Source: CAYNST01 sp964399955 (GTDB taxonomy: Bacteria > Pseudomonadota > Gammaproteobacteria > Pseudomonadales > Cellvibrionaceae). Taken from it: a stretch of DNA of 20,838 nucleotides. Each line of letters begins with the position of its first letter. The first letter of the stretch is position 1. The notes under the pieces were generated by a model. That model did not search any database, had not been told where the DNA came from, and saw only the letters and a program-made list of their open reading frames with translations. Position numbers and translations under genes: made by a program. The stretch covers positions 1 to 20,838 of the forward strand of contig CAYNST010000058.1 of assembly GCA_964399955.1 (NCBI GenBank), given 5' to 3'. Below, piece after piece: positions 1-8,654 of this stretch.

Positions 1-297
1 CTAGGGTCTGTAGAAAAACTAATCGAAGGCTCAAAGGTCTACAGAGGTCATAACTAATAAGCTCAGGCCGCGATTGCTTAACCTGCGTCCAGATGTACGC
101 AGAGCAAGGCGTAAATTGGGGTTGCTGGCACAATGTTGAGCACCTCCTGCGTTGTACTTTTGGGGGCAGCCTTTTCAGCCGTTTCATCCTGTTTGCGCCA
201 GGGAGAGAACCATTTTTTCCTGCAGTTCTGAGCGGATCTGGCCGTGCGCTGATCAGCCACCCGAGATCATCCTTCACCTTCAACCACAGAAAGGACG
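1..297. other. Upstream region of the yej operon
   Basis: No convincing gene was found. An 8-bp inverted repeat (7-14 TCTGTAGA and 38-45 TCTACAGA, 23-nt loop) lies at the left edge and could be the 3' hairpin of a gene outside the window, but no T run follows. A minus-strand GTG ORF at 78-260 lacks a ribosome binding site and resembles nothing I recognise. The yej promoter should lie here, but I could not pick a clear -35/-10 pair. Confidence 0.4.
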
Positions 298-2214
298 ATG
301 ATGCCCAACACTTCAATGGTCCAAAAGCGGTCCCTTACCACACTGGTCCTTGTTGTCTCGATCAGTTTCTTTGCTCCCTGGCTGCACGCTCAGCCGGCCG
401 AAGCCGCCGAGGGCAAGCCCAAGGTTCCCGTCATCAGCAGTCACGCCATCGCCATGCACGGGGAGATCAAATACCCGGCAGATTTCAAACACTTTGAATA
501 CGTGTCGCCGACTGCCCCCAAGGGCGGTACCCTGCGGCAGGCGGCCATGGGCACCTTTGACAGCCTTAACCCGTTCATCACCAAGGGCACGGCGGCCACC
601 AGCATTGGTTTGCTCTACGACACGCTGACCACCTCCTCCAGCGACGAACCTTTCACCCAGTATGGTTTGGTGGCCGAGCGTATAGAATACCCGGAAGACC
701 GCAGTTGGGTGATGTATCACTTGAACCCCAAGGCGCGGTTTCACGATGGCACACCGATCACGGCGGATGATGTGGTCTTCACCTTCAATACCCTGGTTGA
801 GAAAGGCGCACCATTTTACGGTTATTATTACGGCGATGTTGAGGCGGTCGAAGCACTGGATGCACGGCGGGTGAAGTTCTCTTTCAAAGATGCAGAAAAC
901 CAGGAGCTGGCACTGATTGTTGGCCAGTTGCCGGTGCTGCCCGCGCATTACTGGAAAGATAAAGAATTTGACCGCACCAGTCTGGATAAGCCCTTGGGCA
1001 GCGGGCCTTATCGGGTGCAAAGTTTTGACGCGGGACGCTCCATTACCTACGAGCGGGTTGCGGATTATTGGGCCAAAGATTTGCCTGTCAACGTGGGCCA
1101 TTACAATTTTGATCGCTTGCATTTTGACTATTACCGCGACGACACCGTGGCCATTGAAGCGCTGAAAGCCGGGCAGTTTGATCTGCGGCGCGAGCGCATT
1201 GCCCGGGTGTGGCACAGCAGCTACGACACGCCCGCTGCGGCGCGCGGCGACCTGGTGAAGCAGGAGATCCGCGATTATAGCCCCCGGGGTCTGCAAGGCT
1301 TTGTGATGAACACCCGCCGGGCGCCCTTCGACAACATCAAGTTTCGCCAGGCGATGAACTACGCTTTTGATTTTGAATGGTCCAATAAAAACCTGTTTCA
1401 CGACAGCTACACCCGGGTGGACAGCTTTTTCTTCAACTCCGACCTGGCCTCCAGTGGCCTGCCTGAAGGGCGTGAGCTGGAGATTTTGCAGCCGTTCAAG
1501 GATCGGTTGCCGGAGAGCGTATTCACCACGCCCTATGTAAACCCCAAAACCGACGGCAGCGGCAACAACCGCGACAACCTGCGCCGGGCACAACAACTGC
1601 TGCGCGAGGCGGGTTATCAGGTTCAAGGCGGCAAGCTGATAGATCCTAAAACCAAGCGGCCAGTAAGCTTCGAGTTCTTATCCTACGACACCGCCTCCGA
1701 ACGCATAATCAATCCCTATATCCGCAATCTAAAGCGTCTTGGTATCGACGCAAACTTGCGCAACGTCGACACATCTCAGTACATCAACCGGGTGCAGGGG
1801 TTTGACTATGACATTACTGCGGTTGTGCTATCGCAAAGCCAGTCACCGGGCAACGAACAGCGGGATTACTGGTCGTCCTCGGCGGCTGCCAAGGAAGGCT
1901 CGCGCAACTACGGTGGCATCAGCAACCCGGTAGTCGACCAACTGGTAGAAATGGTGGTCAATGCACCCGACCGCGAGGAGCTGGAAATTCGCACCCGGGC
2001 GCTGGATCGCGTACTGCTGCACCATCATTTGGTCGTGCCGCAATGGACCGTCATCTATCATAGACTGGTTTATTGGGATAAATTTGGTCAGCCAGAACTA
2101 CCACCGCGTTACGACTCCACCTTCTCCACCGGGCTGATGACCTGGTGGTTCGACCCGCAGAAGGCCCAACGCCTGCAGCGCCGTCAGCAAGCCCAGCTAC
2201 AACAGCAACAGTAA
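298..2214 (+). CDS. yejA: YejA-type oligopeptide ABC transporter periplasmic binding protein
   Basis: Periplasmic solute-binding protein (SBP_bac_5 family) that captures peptides for the YejBEF importer; in enterobacteria this system also takes up microcin C. The 638-aa product starts with a signal peptide: basic QKR, then a hydrophobic stretch around residues 13-29 ending near LHAQPAEAA. The mature part has family hallmarks such as HGEIKYP, YDTLTTSS, HDGTPITADDVVFTF and the GSGPYRV segment. It is slightly longer than E. coli YejA (about 600 aa), with a Gln-rich tail (QRRQQAQLQQQQ). An AAAGGA ribosome site precedes tandem ATG codons at 298 and 301, so the exact start is uncertain by one codon. 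It is the first gene of four in the same order as in E. coli, with a 19-bp gap to yejB. Recognition is from sequence pattern; the substrate is inferred from the family. Confidence 0.93.
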   Translation: MMPNTSMVQKRSLTTLVLVVSISFFAPWLHAQPAEAAEGKPKVPVISSHAIAMHGEIKYPADFKHFEYVSPTAPKGGTLRQAAMGTFDSLNPFITKGTAATSIGLLYDTLTTSSSDEPFTQYGLVAERIEYPEDRSWVMYHLNPKARFHDGTPITADDVVFTFNTLVEKGAPFYGYYYGDVEAVEALDARRVKFSFKDAENQELALIVGQLPVLPAHYWKDKEFDRTSLDKPLGSGPYRVQSFDAGRSITYERVADYWAKDLPVNVGHYNFDRLHFDYYRDDTVAIEALKAGQFDLRRERIARVWHSSYDTPAAARGDLVKQEIRDYSPRGLQGFVMNTRRAPFDNIKFRQAMNYAFDFEWSNKNLFHDSYTRVDSFFFNSDLASSGLPEGRELEILQPFKDRLPESVFTTPYVNPKTDGSGNNRDNLRRAQQLLREAGYQVQGGKLIDPKTKRPVSFEFLSYDTASERIINPYIRNLKRLGIDANLRNVDTSQYINRVQGFDYDITAVVLSQSQSPGNEQRDYWSSSAAAKEGSRNYGGISNPVVDQLVEMVVNAPDREELEIRTRALDRVLLHHHLVVPQWTVIYHRLVYWDKFGQPELPPRYDSTFSTGLMTWWFDPQKAQRLQRRQQAQLQQQQ

Positions 2215-2233
2215 CCAGGGGCCTATCGGATCT

Positions 2234-3310
2234 ATGGGAAGCTACGTTCTTCGCCGTTTGTTGCTGATGATCCCAACTTTGCTGGGCATTTTGTTGATCA
2301 ACTTTGCCGTGGTGCAGGTAGCGCCCGGCGGCCCGGTAGAGCAGATGATTTACCGCATGCAGGGCCACGGTGACGATGCGGCCAGCTCCCGCATGGGTAC
2401 CGGCAGCGAGACGGCGCAGGGCAGCGAGAGCCGTCACGGAGCCCGGGGCTTGCCGCCGGATATTGTCGAGCGCATAGAGGCCATGTACGGTTTTGATAAA
2501 CCGGCCCACCAGCGCTTTTGGGATATGCTCAGCAGTTATGCGCGCTTTGATTTTGGCGAGAGCTTTTACCGCAACGCCACGGTGCTGGAGCTGATAAAAG
2601 AAAAGATGCCGGTGTCGATTTCGCTGGGGTTGTGGAGCACGCTGATTATCTATCTGATCTCCATACCGCTGGGCATTCGCAAGGCGATGCAGCACGGCAG
2701 CCGCTTTGATGTGATCAGCAGCAGCATTATTGTGATGCTCTATGCCATACCCGGCTTTCTGCTGGGTATTTTGTTGATAGTGCTTTTTGCCGGCGGCACC
2801 TATCTGGACTGGTTTCCTCTGCGCGGTTTGACGTCCGCCAACTTTGAAGAGCTGAGTTGGCTGGGCAAGATCGGTGACTACTTCTGGCACCTGGCATTGC
2901 CGCTTACCGCCTACACCATTGGCGGTTTTGCCACCCTCACCATGCTTACCAAAAACTCGTTTCTGGATGAAATCAACAAGCAGTATGTAGTGACCGCCCG
3001 CGCCAAGGGCTTGGGCGAGCAGCAGGTGCTGTATGGCCACGTCTTTCGCAACGCCATGCTCATCATTATCGCCGGCTTCCCCTCGGCGTTCGTCAGCCTG
3101 TTTTTCGCGGGCTCGTTGCTGATTGAGGTGATTTTTTCTCTGGACGGGCTGGGGCTGCTGGGCTTTGAGGCGGTGGTCAACCGCGACTACCCGGTGTTTT
3201 TTGGCACCTTGTTTATCTTCACGCTGCTGGGGCTGGTGATCAAGCTGGTATCCGACCTGGTGTACGTATTGGTGGACCCGCGCATTGACTTTCAGAGCAG
3301 GGGGAACTGA
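2234..3310 (+). CDS. yejB: YejB-type oligopeptide ABC transporter permease
   Basis: Inner-membrane permease of the Yej peptide importer (BPD_transp_1 family), partner of YejE. The 358-aa product is close to the usual YejB length. The first membrane segment (about residues 9-30, LLLMIPTLLGILLINFAVV) precedes a polar periplasmic loop rich in Gly, Ser and Asp (about residues 45-80), then the core helices. The EAA-like cytoplasmic loop that docks on the ATPase is visible in the C-terminal half (TARAKGLGEQQVLYGHVFRNA). The C-terminal LVDPRIDF motif is typical of this permease group. The ATG follows yejA by 19 bp; only a weak purine stretch precedes it, so translation may be coupled to yejA. The stop TGA is separated by one base from the yejE ATG. 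Confidence 0.94.
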   Translation: MGSYVLRRLLLMIPTLLGILLINFAVVQVAPGGPVEQMIYRMQGHGDDAASSRMGTGSETAQGSESRHGARGLPPDIVERIEAMYGFDKPAHQRFWDMLSSYARFDFGESFYRNATVLELIKEKMPVSISLGLWSTLIIYLISIPLGIRKAMQHGSRFDVISSSIIVMLYAIPGFLLGILLIVLFAGGTYLDWFPLRGLTSANFEELSWLGKIGDYFWHLALPLTAYTIGGFATLTMLTKNSFLDEINKQYVVTARAKGLGEQQVLYGHVFRNAMLIIIAGFPSAFVSLFFAGSLLIEVIFSLDGLGLLGFEAVVNRDYPVFFGTLFIFTLLGLVIKLVSDLVYVLVDPRIDFQSRGN

Positions 3311-3311
3311 T

Positions 3312-4340
3312 ATGACGTTAAGTCCAATCAATCGCCGCCGCTTTGAGACCTTTCGCCGCAATCGCAGGGCCTGGTGGAGCACCCTTATTTTTATGACGGT
3401 ATTCGTGCTGTCCATGGGTGCGGAGTTCATCGCCAATGACCGTCCGCTGCTGATTCGCTATCAGGGGCAGTTCTACTTCCCTGCGGCGGTGGATTATGTA
3501 GAAACCGACCTGGGCGGTGACTTCGAAACCAGCGCGGATTACCACGACCCCTGGTTTTTGGAGCACATTGAGAGCAACGGCTGGATCATTTGGCCGCCGG
3601 TGCCCTACCACTACCGCACCCACATCAACGATCTGCCCGGCCCAGCTCCTTCACCGCCCAGTTGGGACAACTGGCTGGGTACGGATGATCAGGCGCGGGA
3701 TGTATTCGCGCGGGTCATCTATGGCTTCCGCATATCCGTGCTGTTTGCTTTGTTACTGACCATTGGCAGCGCGGTGTTTGGCGTACTGGTGGGGGCGGTG
3801 CAAGGCTATTACGGCGGCAAGGTGGACTTGTTCGGCCAGCGCTTTCTGGAAATCTGGAGCTCCTTGCCAGTGCTGTTTTTGCTGATCATTCTGGCGAGCA
3901 TCATCACGCCCAACTTCTGGTGGCTCCTGGGTATCATGTTGCTGTTCAGCTGGACCTCCCTGGTGGATGTGGTGCGTGCCGAATTCCTGCGCGGCCGCAA
4001 TCTGGAATATGTGCGTGCGGCGCGGGCATTGGGGGTGAACAACCGGCAAATCATGCTGCGGCACATTCTGCCCAATGCCATGGTAGCCACGCTGACGTTT
4101 TTGCCGTTTCTGCTGACCGGCGCCATCACCACGCTCACCTCGCTGGATTTCCTGGGCTTTGGTTTGCCGCCGGGGTCCGCCTCTTTGGGTGAACTGGTGG
4201 CGCAGGGCAAAAACAACCTGCACGCCCCCTGGCTTGCACTCAGCGCATTTGGGGTGCTGTCACTAATGTTGACCCTGCTGGTATTCATTGGCGAAGGCGT
4301 GCGCGATGCCCTCGACCCGCGCTTGATCAACAAGGGGTGA
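3312..4340 (+). CDS. yejE: YejE-type oligopeptide ABC transporter permease
   Basis: Second permease of the Yej importer. I chose the ATG at 3312: it follows an AGGGGG ribosome site at the end of yejB and gives 342 aa starting MTLSPINRRRFETFRRNRR, almost exactly the E. coli YejE length. An in-frame TTG at 3285 would overlap yejB and is unlikely. After the basic N-terminus come one membrane helix (about 22-40) and a large periplasmic insertion with WPPVPYHYRTH and WLGTDDQARDVFARVIYG, a family hallmark. The transmembrane core follows, with the EAA loop RAARALGVNNRQIMLRHILPNA in its second half (read in two parts: RAARALGVNN and the residues after it). The C-terminal DALDPRL motif is conserved. 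Seven bases separate it from yejF. Confidence 0.94.
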   Translation: MTLSPINRRRFETFRRNRRAWWSTLIFMTVFVLSMGAEFIANDRPLLIRYQGQFYFPAAVDYVETDLGGDFETSADYHDPWFLEHIESNGWIIWPPVPYHYRTHINDLPGPAPSPPSWDNWLGTDDQARDVFARVIYGFRISVLFALLLTIGSAVFGVLVGAVQGYYGGKVDLFGQRFLEIWSSLPVLFLLIILASIITPNFWWLLGIMLLFSWTSLVDVVRAEFLRGRNLEYVRAARALGVNNRQIMLRHILPNAMVATLTFLPFLLTGAITTLTSLDFLGFGLPPGSASLGELVAQGKNNLHAPWLALSAFGVLSLMLTLLVFIGEGVRDALDPRLINKG

Positions 4341-4347
4341 AAACTCA

Positions 4348-5952
4348 ATGACAGAACAGGCTCCGCTGCTGCAAGTGCAAAACCTGTCGGTGAGCTTCGG
4401 GCAGGCCGACAAAGCGCAAACCGTGGTGCGCAACGTCAGTTTTTTTGTTAATCAGGGTGAGACACTGGCATTGGTGGGTGAATCTGGCTCGGGCAAGTCG
4501 GTGACGGCTCATTCCATCATGAAGCTTCTGCCTTACCCGCTGGCCTGGCACCCGCCAGAGAGCCAGATTCTGTTTAAGCAGCAATCCCTTCTGCAACTGT
4601 CCGATAAGGCCATGAACCGCCTGCGCGGCAATCAGATTGGCATGATCTTTCAAGAACCGATGACCGCCCTTAATCCACTGCATACGGTTGAGAAACAGAT
4701 AGGCGAGGTTCTGCTGTTGCACCGGGGCTTGCGCGGTGAAGGACTGCGCAAAGCGGTGCTTGAGCAACTTGAGCGGGTAAAAATTCCCAATCCCGCCAGC
4801 AAACTCAAGGCCTACCCGCACGAGTTGTCCGGCGGCCAGCGTCAGCGAGTGATGATTGCCATGGCGCTGGCCAACCAGCCAGCCCTGTTGATTGCCGATG
4901 AACCTACCACGGCCTTGGACGTTACAGTTCAGAAACAAATCATGGAGCTGTTGCGGGAGCTGCAAGGCGAATTGAACATGGCCATGCTGCTGATTACCCA
5001 CGACCTGGGTGTGGTGCGCCACTTCAGCGAACGCGTGGCGGTTATGAACCAGGGGGAGCTGGTGGAGCAGGGTGATCGCCAGGAAGTATTCAACGCGCCC
5101 AAACACGACTACACCCGCAAGCTGCTGGACAGCGAACCCCGAGGTAAGCCTTTACCGCTGGAGCCAGGGGCACAGGCAGTGCTGGCCGCCCGGGAGCTCA
5201 CCGTGCGCTTCCCGTTGCACAAGCCTTTTCTGCGACCGGTAAGCCAATACCTGACGGCGGTGAATGCGGTAAACCTGAAACTTCAGAAAGGCGCCACCCT
5301 TGGCATAGTGGGGGAGAGCGGCTCGGGCAAATCCACCCTGGCCATGGCGTTGCTGCGCTTGCAGAGCAGCAGTGGCGACATCGTATTGCACGGGCGCAAT
5401 CTGCAGGGTTTGAACCAGGCGCAGTTGCGGCCCATGCGGCGCCAGGCGCAGGTGGTTTTTCAGGACCCTTTTGCCAGCCTTAGCCCGCGCATGACCGTGC
5501 AGCAGATCATTGCCGAGGGCCTGCAGGTGCACACCGACAGCAGCCGTGACACCATTGAGGCTGCCGTTATTCAGGGCCTGCGTGATGTAGGCCTGGACCC
5601 GGAGGCCCGCCACCGCTACCCACATGAGTTTTCCGGCGGCCAGCGCCAGCGTATCGCCATTGCCCGCGCACTGGTGCTCAACCCGGAGATTATTTTCCTC
5701 GACGAGCCCACATCCGCACTGGATCGGGCGGTTCAGGTCCAGGTCATTGACCTGCTGCGCGACTTGCAGGCCCGCTACGGCCTGTCCTACGTGCTGATCA
5801 GTCACGACCTCAAGATCATCCGCGCGCTTAGCCACGACATCATCGTCATGCGCGCCGGCGAGGTGGTGGAGAGCGGGCCTGCGCGGGAGGTATTGGACAA
5901 TCCCAAAGAAACCTATACTCAGGAGCTGCTGGCAGCAACCTTAAACCTGTAG
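4348..5952 (+). CDS. yejF: YejF-type oligopeptide ABC transporter, fused double ATP-binding protein
   Basis: ATPase that powers the Yej importer, with two complete nucleotide-binding domains in one 534-aa chain, as in E. coli YejF. First domain: Walker A GESGSGKS at residues 44-51, signature LSGGQRQR at 160-167, Walker B LLIADEP at about 180-186, and switch His in LLITHDL. Second domain: Walker A GESGSGKST at 322-330, signature FSGGQRQR at 428-435, Walker B IIFLDEP at 448-454, and His in ISHDL. All catalytic motifs are intact in both halves. The ribosome site is AAGGGG within the yejE stop region. It is the last gene of the operon; an inverted repeat with GCAGTG/CACTGC ends (5956-5990) follows the stop immediately but has no T run. 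Confidence 0.95.
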   Translation: MTEQAPLLQVQNLSVSFGQADKAQTVVRNVSFFVNQGETLALVGESGSGKSVTAHSIMKLLPYPLAWHPPESQILFKQQSLLQLSDKAMNRLRGNQIGMIFQEPMTALNPLHTVEKQIGEVLLLHRGLRGEGLRKAVLEQLERVKIPNPASKLKAYPHELSGGQRQRVMIAMALANQPALLIADEPTTALDVTVQKQIMELLRELQGELNMAMLLITHDLGVVRHFSERVAVMNQGELVEQGDRQEVFNAPKHDYTRKLLDSEPRGKPLPLEPGAQAVLAARELTVRFPLHKPFLRPVSQYLTAVNAVNLKLQKGATLGIVGESGSGKSTLAMALLRLQSSSGDIVLHGRNLQGLNQAQLRPMRRQAQVVFQDPFASLSPRMTVQQIIAEGLQVHTDSSRDTIEAAVIQGLRDVGLDPEARHRYPHEFSGGQRQRIAIARALVLNPEIIFLDEPTSALDRAVQVQVIDLLRDLQARYGLSYVLISHDLKIIRALSHDIIVMRAGEVVESGPAREVLDNPKETYTQELLAATLNL

Positions 5953-6552
5953 AGGGCAGTGCGGCGGCTTGCCTGGCTGCCGGCCACTGCGGCACGGGGC
6001 CAAGGGGGGGCATCAAAGTGAAGCGGGGCGGGATCAGGCCCAGGGGCGGGCTGTAAACCCGCCAAACAGAGTCAGCCTGCCGGCATCAATGCACTGTGGC
6101 AGATGCGGCCATTTGAATGGGCGGTGGAATGCGCGGCAGCTCGCTTTTCTGTGCGCCCGCCTGCTGCAGTACCAGATTGCCGAGGCGAAGAAAACTTGTC
6201 AGCAACTGGTGCACCGAGGTGAGCAGATATTCCGTATCCTCGGCATTCAAAACAACCGGTTTGACAGACTGCGCATTTTTCATGTGGAACTACCCTCATA
6301 AGGCCTGAAGCACTCGATGCGCAAAACGTGGCAGCACAGGAGGCTTCACAGTGGCAAAACAACGGTGCAGTTGCAGCACCTCTTCTGAAAAACTTAGCAG
6401 CATGCAAAGAGGATATCCAATATTTTTGCTCATAATCTGACCGGCTGCGGTCTCCACGGGCACAGCTTGCGAAGTCAGTCGCAGAGCTGTTTTTTGCTCA
6501 ACAGGCGTTGGGAACCCGCAGTCCTGCGGTCAGGTGCGGTGACAAAAGCAAT
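5953..6552. other. Intergenic region after yejF with one small ORF
   Basis: Apart from the small minus-strand ORF at 6086-6283, no gene was recognised. A GC-rich inverted repeat at 5956-5990 may be the end of the yej transcript. The AT-richer stretch around 6410-6440, containing CATAAT, lies between two divergent genes and is the likely promoter area, but no well-spaced -35 box is visible. Confidence 0.4.
6086..6283 (-). CDS. Small hypothetical protein, 65 aa
   Basis: Not recognised. The product begins MKNAQSVKPVVLNAEDTEYL and continues with an amphipathic helical stretch (LLTSVHQLLTSFLRLGNLVL) before a Pro/Ala-rich tail. Support for a real gene: a GAGGGT ribosome site nine bases before the ATG, a plausible folded composition, and a position convergent with yejF and divergent from the metallophosphoesterase gene. 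Two other ORFs overlap it (a longer minus-frame one and a plus one), but they have biased, low-complexity Arg/Pro/Ala composition typical of shadows. No signal peptide or membrane segment is obvious. Confidence 0.5.
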   Translation of the reverse strand: MKNAQSVKPVVLNAEDTEYLLTSVHQLLTSFLRLGNLVLQQAGAQKSELPRIPPPIQMAASATVH

Positions 6553-7017
6553 ATGGTGAGGGTGGGGGTGATCGCAGATACGCACAACCTGCTTCGGCCA
6601 CAGGCTGTACAGGCCCTGCAGGGGGTAGATTTGATACTGCACGCCGGGGATATCGGCAGCCTGGACCTTGCCCTGCGCCTGGAAGCCATAGCGCCGCTGC
6701 GGGCGGTGCGCGGCAACGTGGACAAGGGTGAGTGGGCGGAAGCCTTCCCTGCGGTTTTGCTGGTGGAGGTGGGCAAAGCGCGCATCTACATGCTGCACCG
6801 CCTGCAGGATCTGGCGCTAAATCCCCATACACATGAGTTGGACGTAGTAGTAAGCGGCCACTCACATAAGGCGGAGCTGGCCACGCGCGAGGGCGTGCTC
6901 TACCTCAACCCGGGCAGCGCGGGGCCGCGCCGCTTCAAGCTGCCGGTTACTTTGGCCATTCTGCACATTGACGACTCGGGGTTGCGGGCAGAGCTGGTGC
7001 CGCTGCTGCCCCACTAG
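6553..7017 (+). CDS. YfcE/MJ0936-type metallophosphoesterase
   Basis: Probable phosphodiesterase of the calcineurin-like superfamily, small YfcE-type branch. I chose the ATG at 6553 (MVRVGVIADTHNLLRP), because the ADTH motif lies close to the N-terminus in this family; the upstream in-frame ATG at 6508 adds 15 unrelated residues. The 154-aa product shows metal-binding motifs in order: ADTH (D8, H10), HAGDIG, GNVD, a single His in YMLHRLQD, and SGHSHKAE. The C-terminal LYLNPGSAGPRRFKLPV block is typical. The usual THGH motif is replaced by LHRL, which matches a known subfamily (LHDL variants) rather than an inactivating change. No ribosome site is obvious. The substrate is unknown. It converges on the oxidoreductase gene with only 34 bp between stop codons. 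Confidence 0.85.
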   Translation: MVRVGVIADTHNLLRPQAVQALQGVDLILHAGDIGSLDLALRLEAIAPLRAVRGNVDKGEWAEAFPAVLLVEVGKARIYMLHRLQDLALNPHTHELDVVVSGHSHKAELATREGVLYLNPGSAGPRRFKLPVTLAILHIDDSGLRAELVPLLPH

Positions 7018-7051
7018 CCGCGCCCAACCGCCAAGGTCTCAGGTTTGCTGG

Positions 7052-8059
7052 CTAAAATTCCAGACAAATCTTGCCAAAATGGCGCCCGCTTTCCTGGTAG
7101 CGGAAGGCATCGGCAATCTGCTCCAGGGCAAAGCTGCGGTCAATCACCGGGCGCAAGCCCGTAGCTTCTATGGCGCGTACCAGGTTCTGCTGATCCCGAC
7201 GACTGCCTACAATCAGGCCCTGCAGGCGGGCCTGCCTTGCCATCAGCCGGGCGGTGGGCACTTCGCCCGCTACGCCGGCAAGTACGCCAATCAAGGCAAT
7301 ATGACCACCAACGCGTACGGCCTGGATAGACTGCGGCAGGGTGCCGGCGCCGCCAACTTCAATCACCTGGTCCACGCCGCGGCCGTCTGTCAGTTCCCTG
7401 ACACGCCTGCCCCAGTCAGGCTCATCGGCGTAGCTCAGGGTATGGTCAGCGCCCAGTGCCTGCAGCCGCTCAAGCTTGGCGGCGGAGGATGACGTAGCAA
7501 TTACTCGGGCGCCCATGGCCTTGGCAATCTGCAGCGCAAAAATTGAGACCCCACCGGTGCCCAGGGTCAGCACCGTATCTCCCGCCTTCAACCCGCCATC
7601 CACAACCAGCGCCCGCCAGGCGGTAAGCCCTGCAGTCGTCAAGGTGGCCGCTTCTGCGTGACTGTAACCTTCGGGTGCAAGCGTGAACCAAGTGGAAGGG
7701 CATACTACCCACTCCCGCGCGTACCCGTCGACGCCATCGCCGGGCGTGGTGCTGAAATCGCCAACCTTTGCCGGCCCTTCGAGCCAGTTGGGGAAAAAGG
7801 TGGACACCACGGCGTCTCCGGGCTTGAACCCGCTGACGCCGGCACCGACCGCCTCGACTACCCCGGCTCCGTCGGACATCGGAATCCGGCCGTCTTCAGT
7901 GGGCGTAATGCCCTTGACCACGATCAGGTCGTGAAAATTGAGCGAGTTTGCGTGAATGCGGACTCGGATCTCACCGGCACCGGGTTCACCGGGGTCTTCC
8001 CGCCCTGCCATATTCAGTTTTTCCAGCCCGCCTGGGCTTGCTAAAGTTACCGCGCGCAT
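7052..8059 (-). CDS. Zinc-independent MDR-family NAD(P)-dependent alcohol dehydrogenase / quinone oxidoreductase
   Basis: Medium-chain dehydrogenase/reductase of 335 aa. The N-terminal GroES-like half contains NSLNFHDLIVVKG, and the Rossmann half has the glycine-rich LGTGGVSIFALQIAKAMGA (residues about 166-184), followed by SSSAAKLERLQALGADHTL. The Cys cluster of the structural zinc lobe is absent, which points to the quinone-oxidoreductase-like group rather than a classic zinc alcohol dehydrogenase. The ATG at 8059 has an AGGAG ribosome site six bases upstream. It lies downstream of the PRC-barrel gene on the same strand (106 bp apart), so they may be co-transcribed. The exact substrate cannot be told from sequence; the family call is firm. 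Confidence 0.9.
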   Translation of the reverse strand: MRAVTLASPGGLEKLNMAGREDPGEPGAGEIRVRIHANSLNFHDLIVVKGITPTEDGRIPMSDGAGVVEAVGAGVSGFKPGDAVVSTFFPNWLEGPAKVGDFSTTPGDGVDGYAREWVVCPSTWFTLAPEGYSHAEAATLTTAGLTAWRALVVDGGLKAGDTVLTLGTGGVSIFALQIAKAMGARVIATSSSAAKLERLQALGADHTLSYADEPDWGRRVRELTDGRGVDQVIEVGGAGTLPQSIQAVRVGGHIALIGVLAGVAGEVPTARLMARQARLQGLIVGSRRDQQNLVRAIEATGLRPVIDRSFALEQIADAFRYQESGRHFGKICLEF

Positions 8060-8165
8060 ACACCGCTCCTGTCTCAGTTTTGTTTAAGCCAAACCGGTTG
8101 ATTCGCGGCAAGCGCCACTATGGACTTAATACACGAGGACAGTGCGACCTGGAAGGCTGGCAGGT

Positions 8166-8654
8166 TCAGATATGCATGTCGTTCCTGAAGTCGTCGTCGC
8201 CATGCGACAGCCACACCAGGTAGTCGCCGAGCAGGGCCATCTCCCGGATGGGCGCCAGCAGATGTTCAGCGGGGTCTTCTGCCGCGTTCACTGCCGCCAG
8301 CACCAGGCCCACCTGGCCTGTCTCGGCATCTACCAGAATGGCTTCTACTTCGCCCACGGCCTCGCCTGTCCCATTGATCACTTCCGTTCCCAGAATGGCA
8401 TTGGCTATGGCCGGTGGTGCAATTTCGTAGGGCGATACCAGGCGGAAGCGGTGTGAATTTTGATTCACCTTCTCAAAGTAGGTGCCGGTGGTCACGGACG
8501 CAGTTTCAGTGTTGGCAATGGTACGCTGAGAATCGCCGGTTTTCTCGTCGTCATGCCAGGCAATGGCAGAGGTTGAGAGCACCAGCGCGATTGCTCCGGC
8601 GGTGAGAATTCTGCGCGAAATACGTTCTAAATCTACCTCTTTGTCAGTACCCAT
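8166..8654 (-). CDS. Exported PRC-barrel domain protein
   Basis: 162-aa protein with a basic N-terminus (LERISRR) and a hydrophobic stretch ILTAGAIALVLSTSAIA, so probably exported or membrane-anchored. The C-terminal half (NAILGTEVINGTGEAVGEVE, then ILVDAETGQVGLVLAA) is a PRC-barrel-like fold, a small beta-barrel found in the photosynthetic reaction centre H subunit and in stress or RNA-processing proteins. I chose the ATG at 8654 because a strong GGAGGT ribosome site lies seven bases upstream; the open frame runs on to 8999 but the extra part has random composition. Its upstream region carries two perfect palindromes (8797-8830). Function unknown; a role in envelope stress is possible but not shown here. 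Confidence 0.8.
   Translation of the reverse strand: MGTDKEVDLERISRRILTAGAIALVLSTSAIAWHDDEKTGDSQRTIANTETASVTTGTYFEKVNQNSHRFRLVSPYEIAPPAIANAILGTEVINGTGEAVGEVEAILVDAETGQVGLVLAAVNAAEDPAEHLLAPIREMALLGDYLVWLSHGDDDFRNDMHI

Noticed and set aside
313..1626. 437-aa minus-strand open frame inside yejA
   Set aside because: Antisense shadow of a GC-rich gene; Val/Gln/His-rich composition, no family motif, and yejA itself is clearly coding.
2051..3436. 461-aa minus-strand open frame across yejB
   Set aside because: Antisense shadow with Gln/His/Ala-rich composition; yejB and yejE are well supported on the plus strand.
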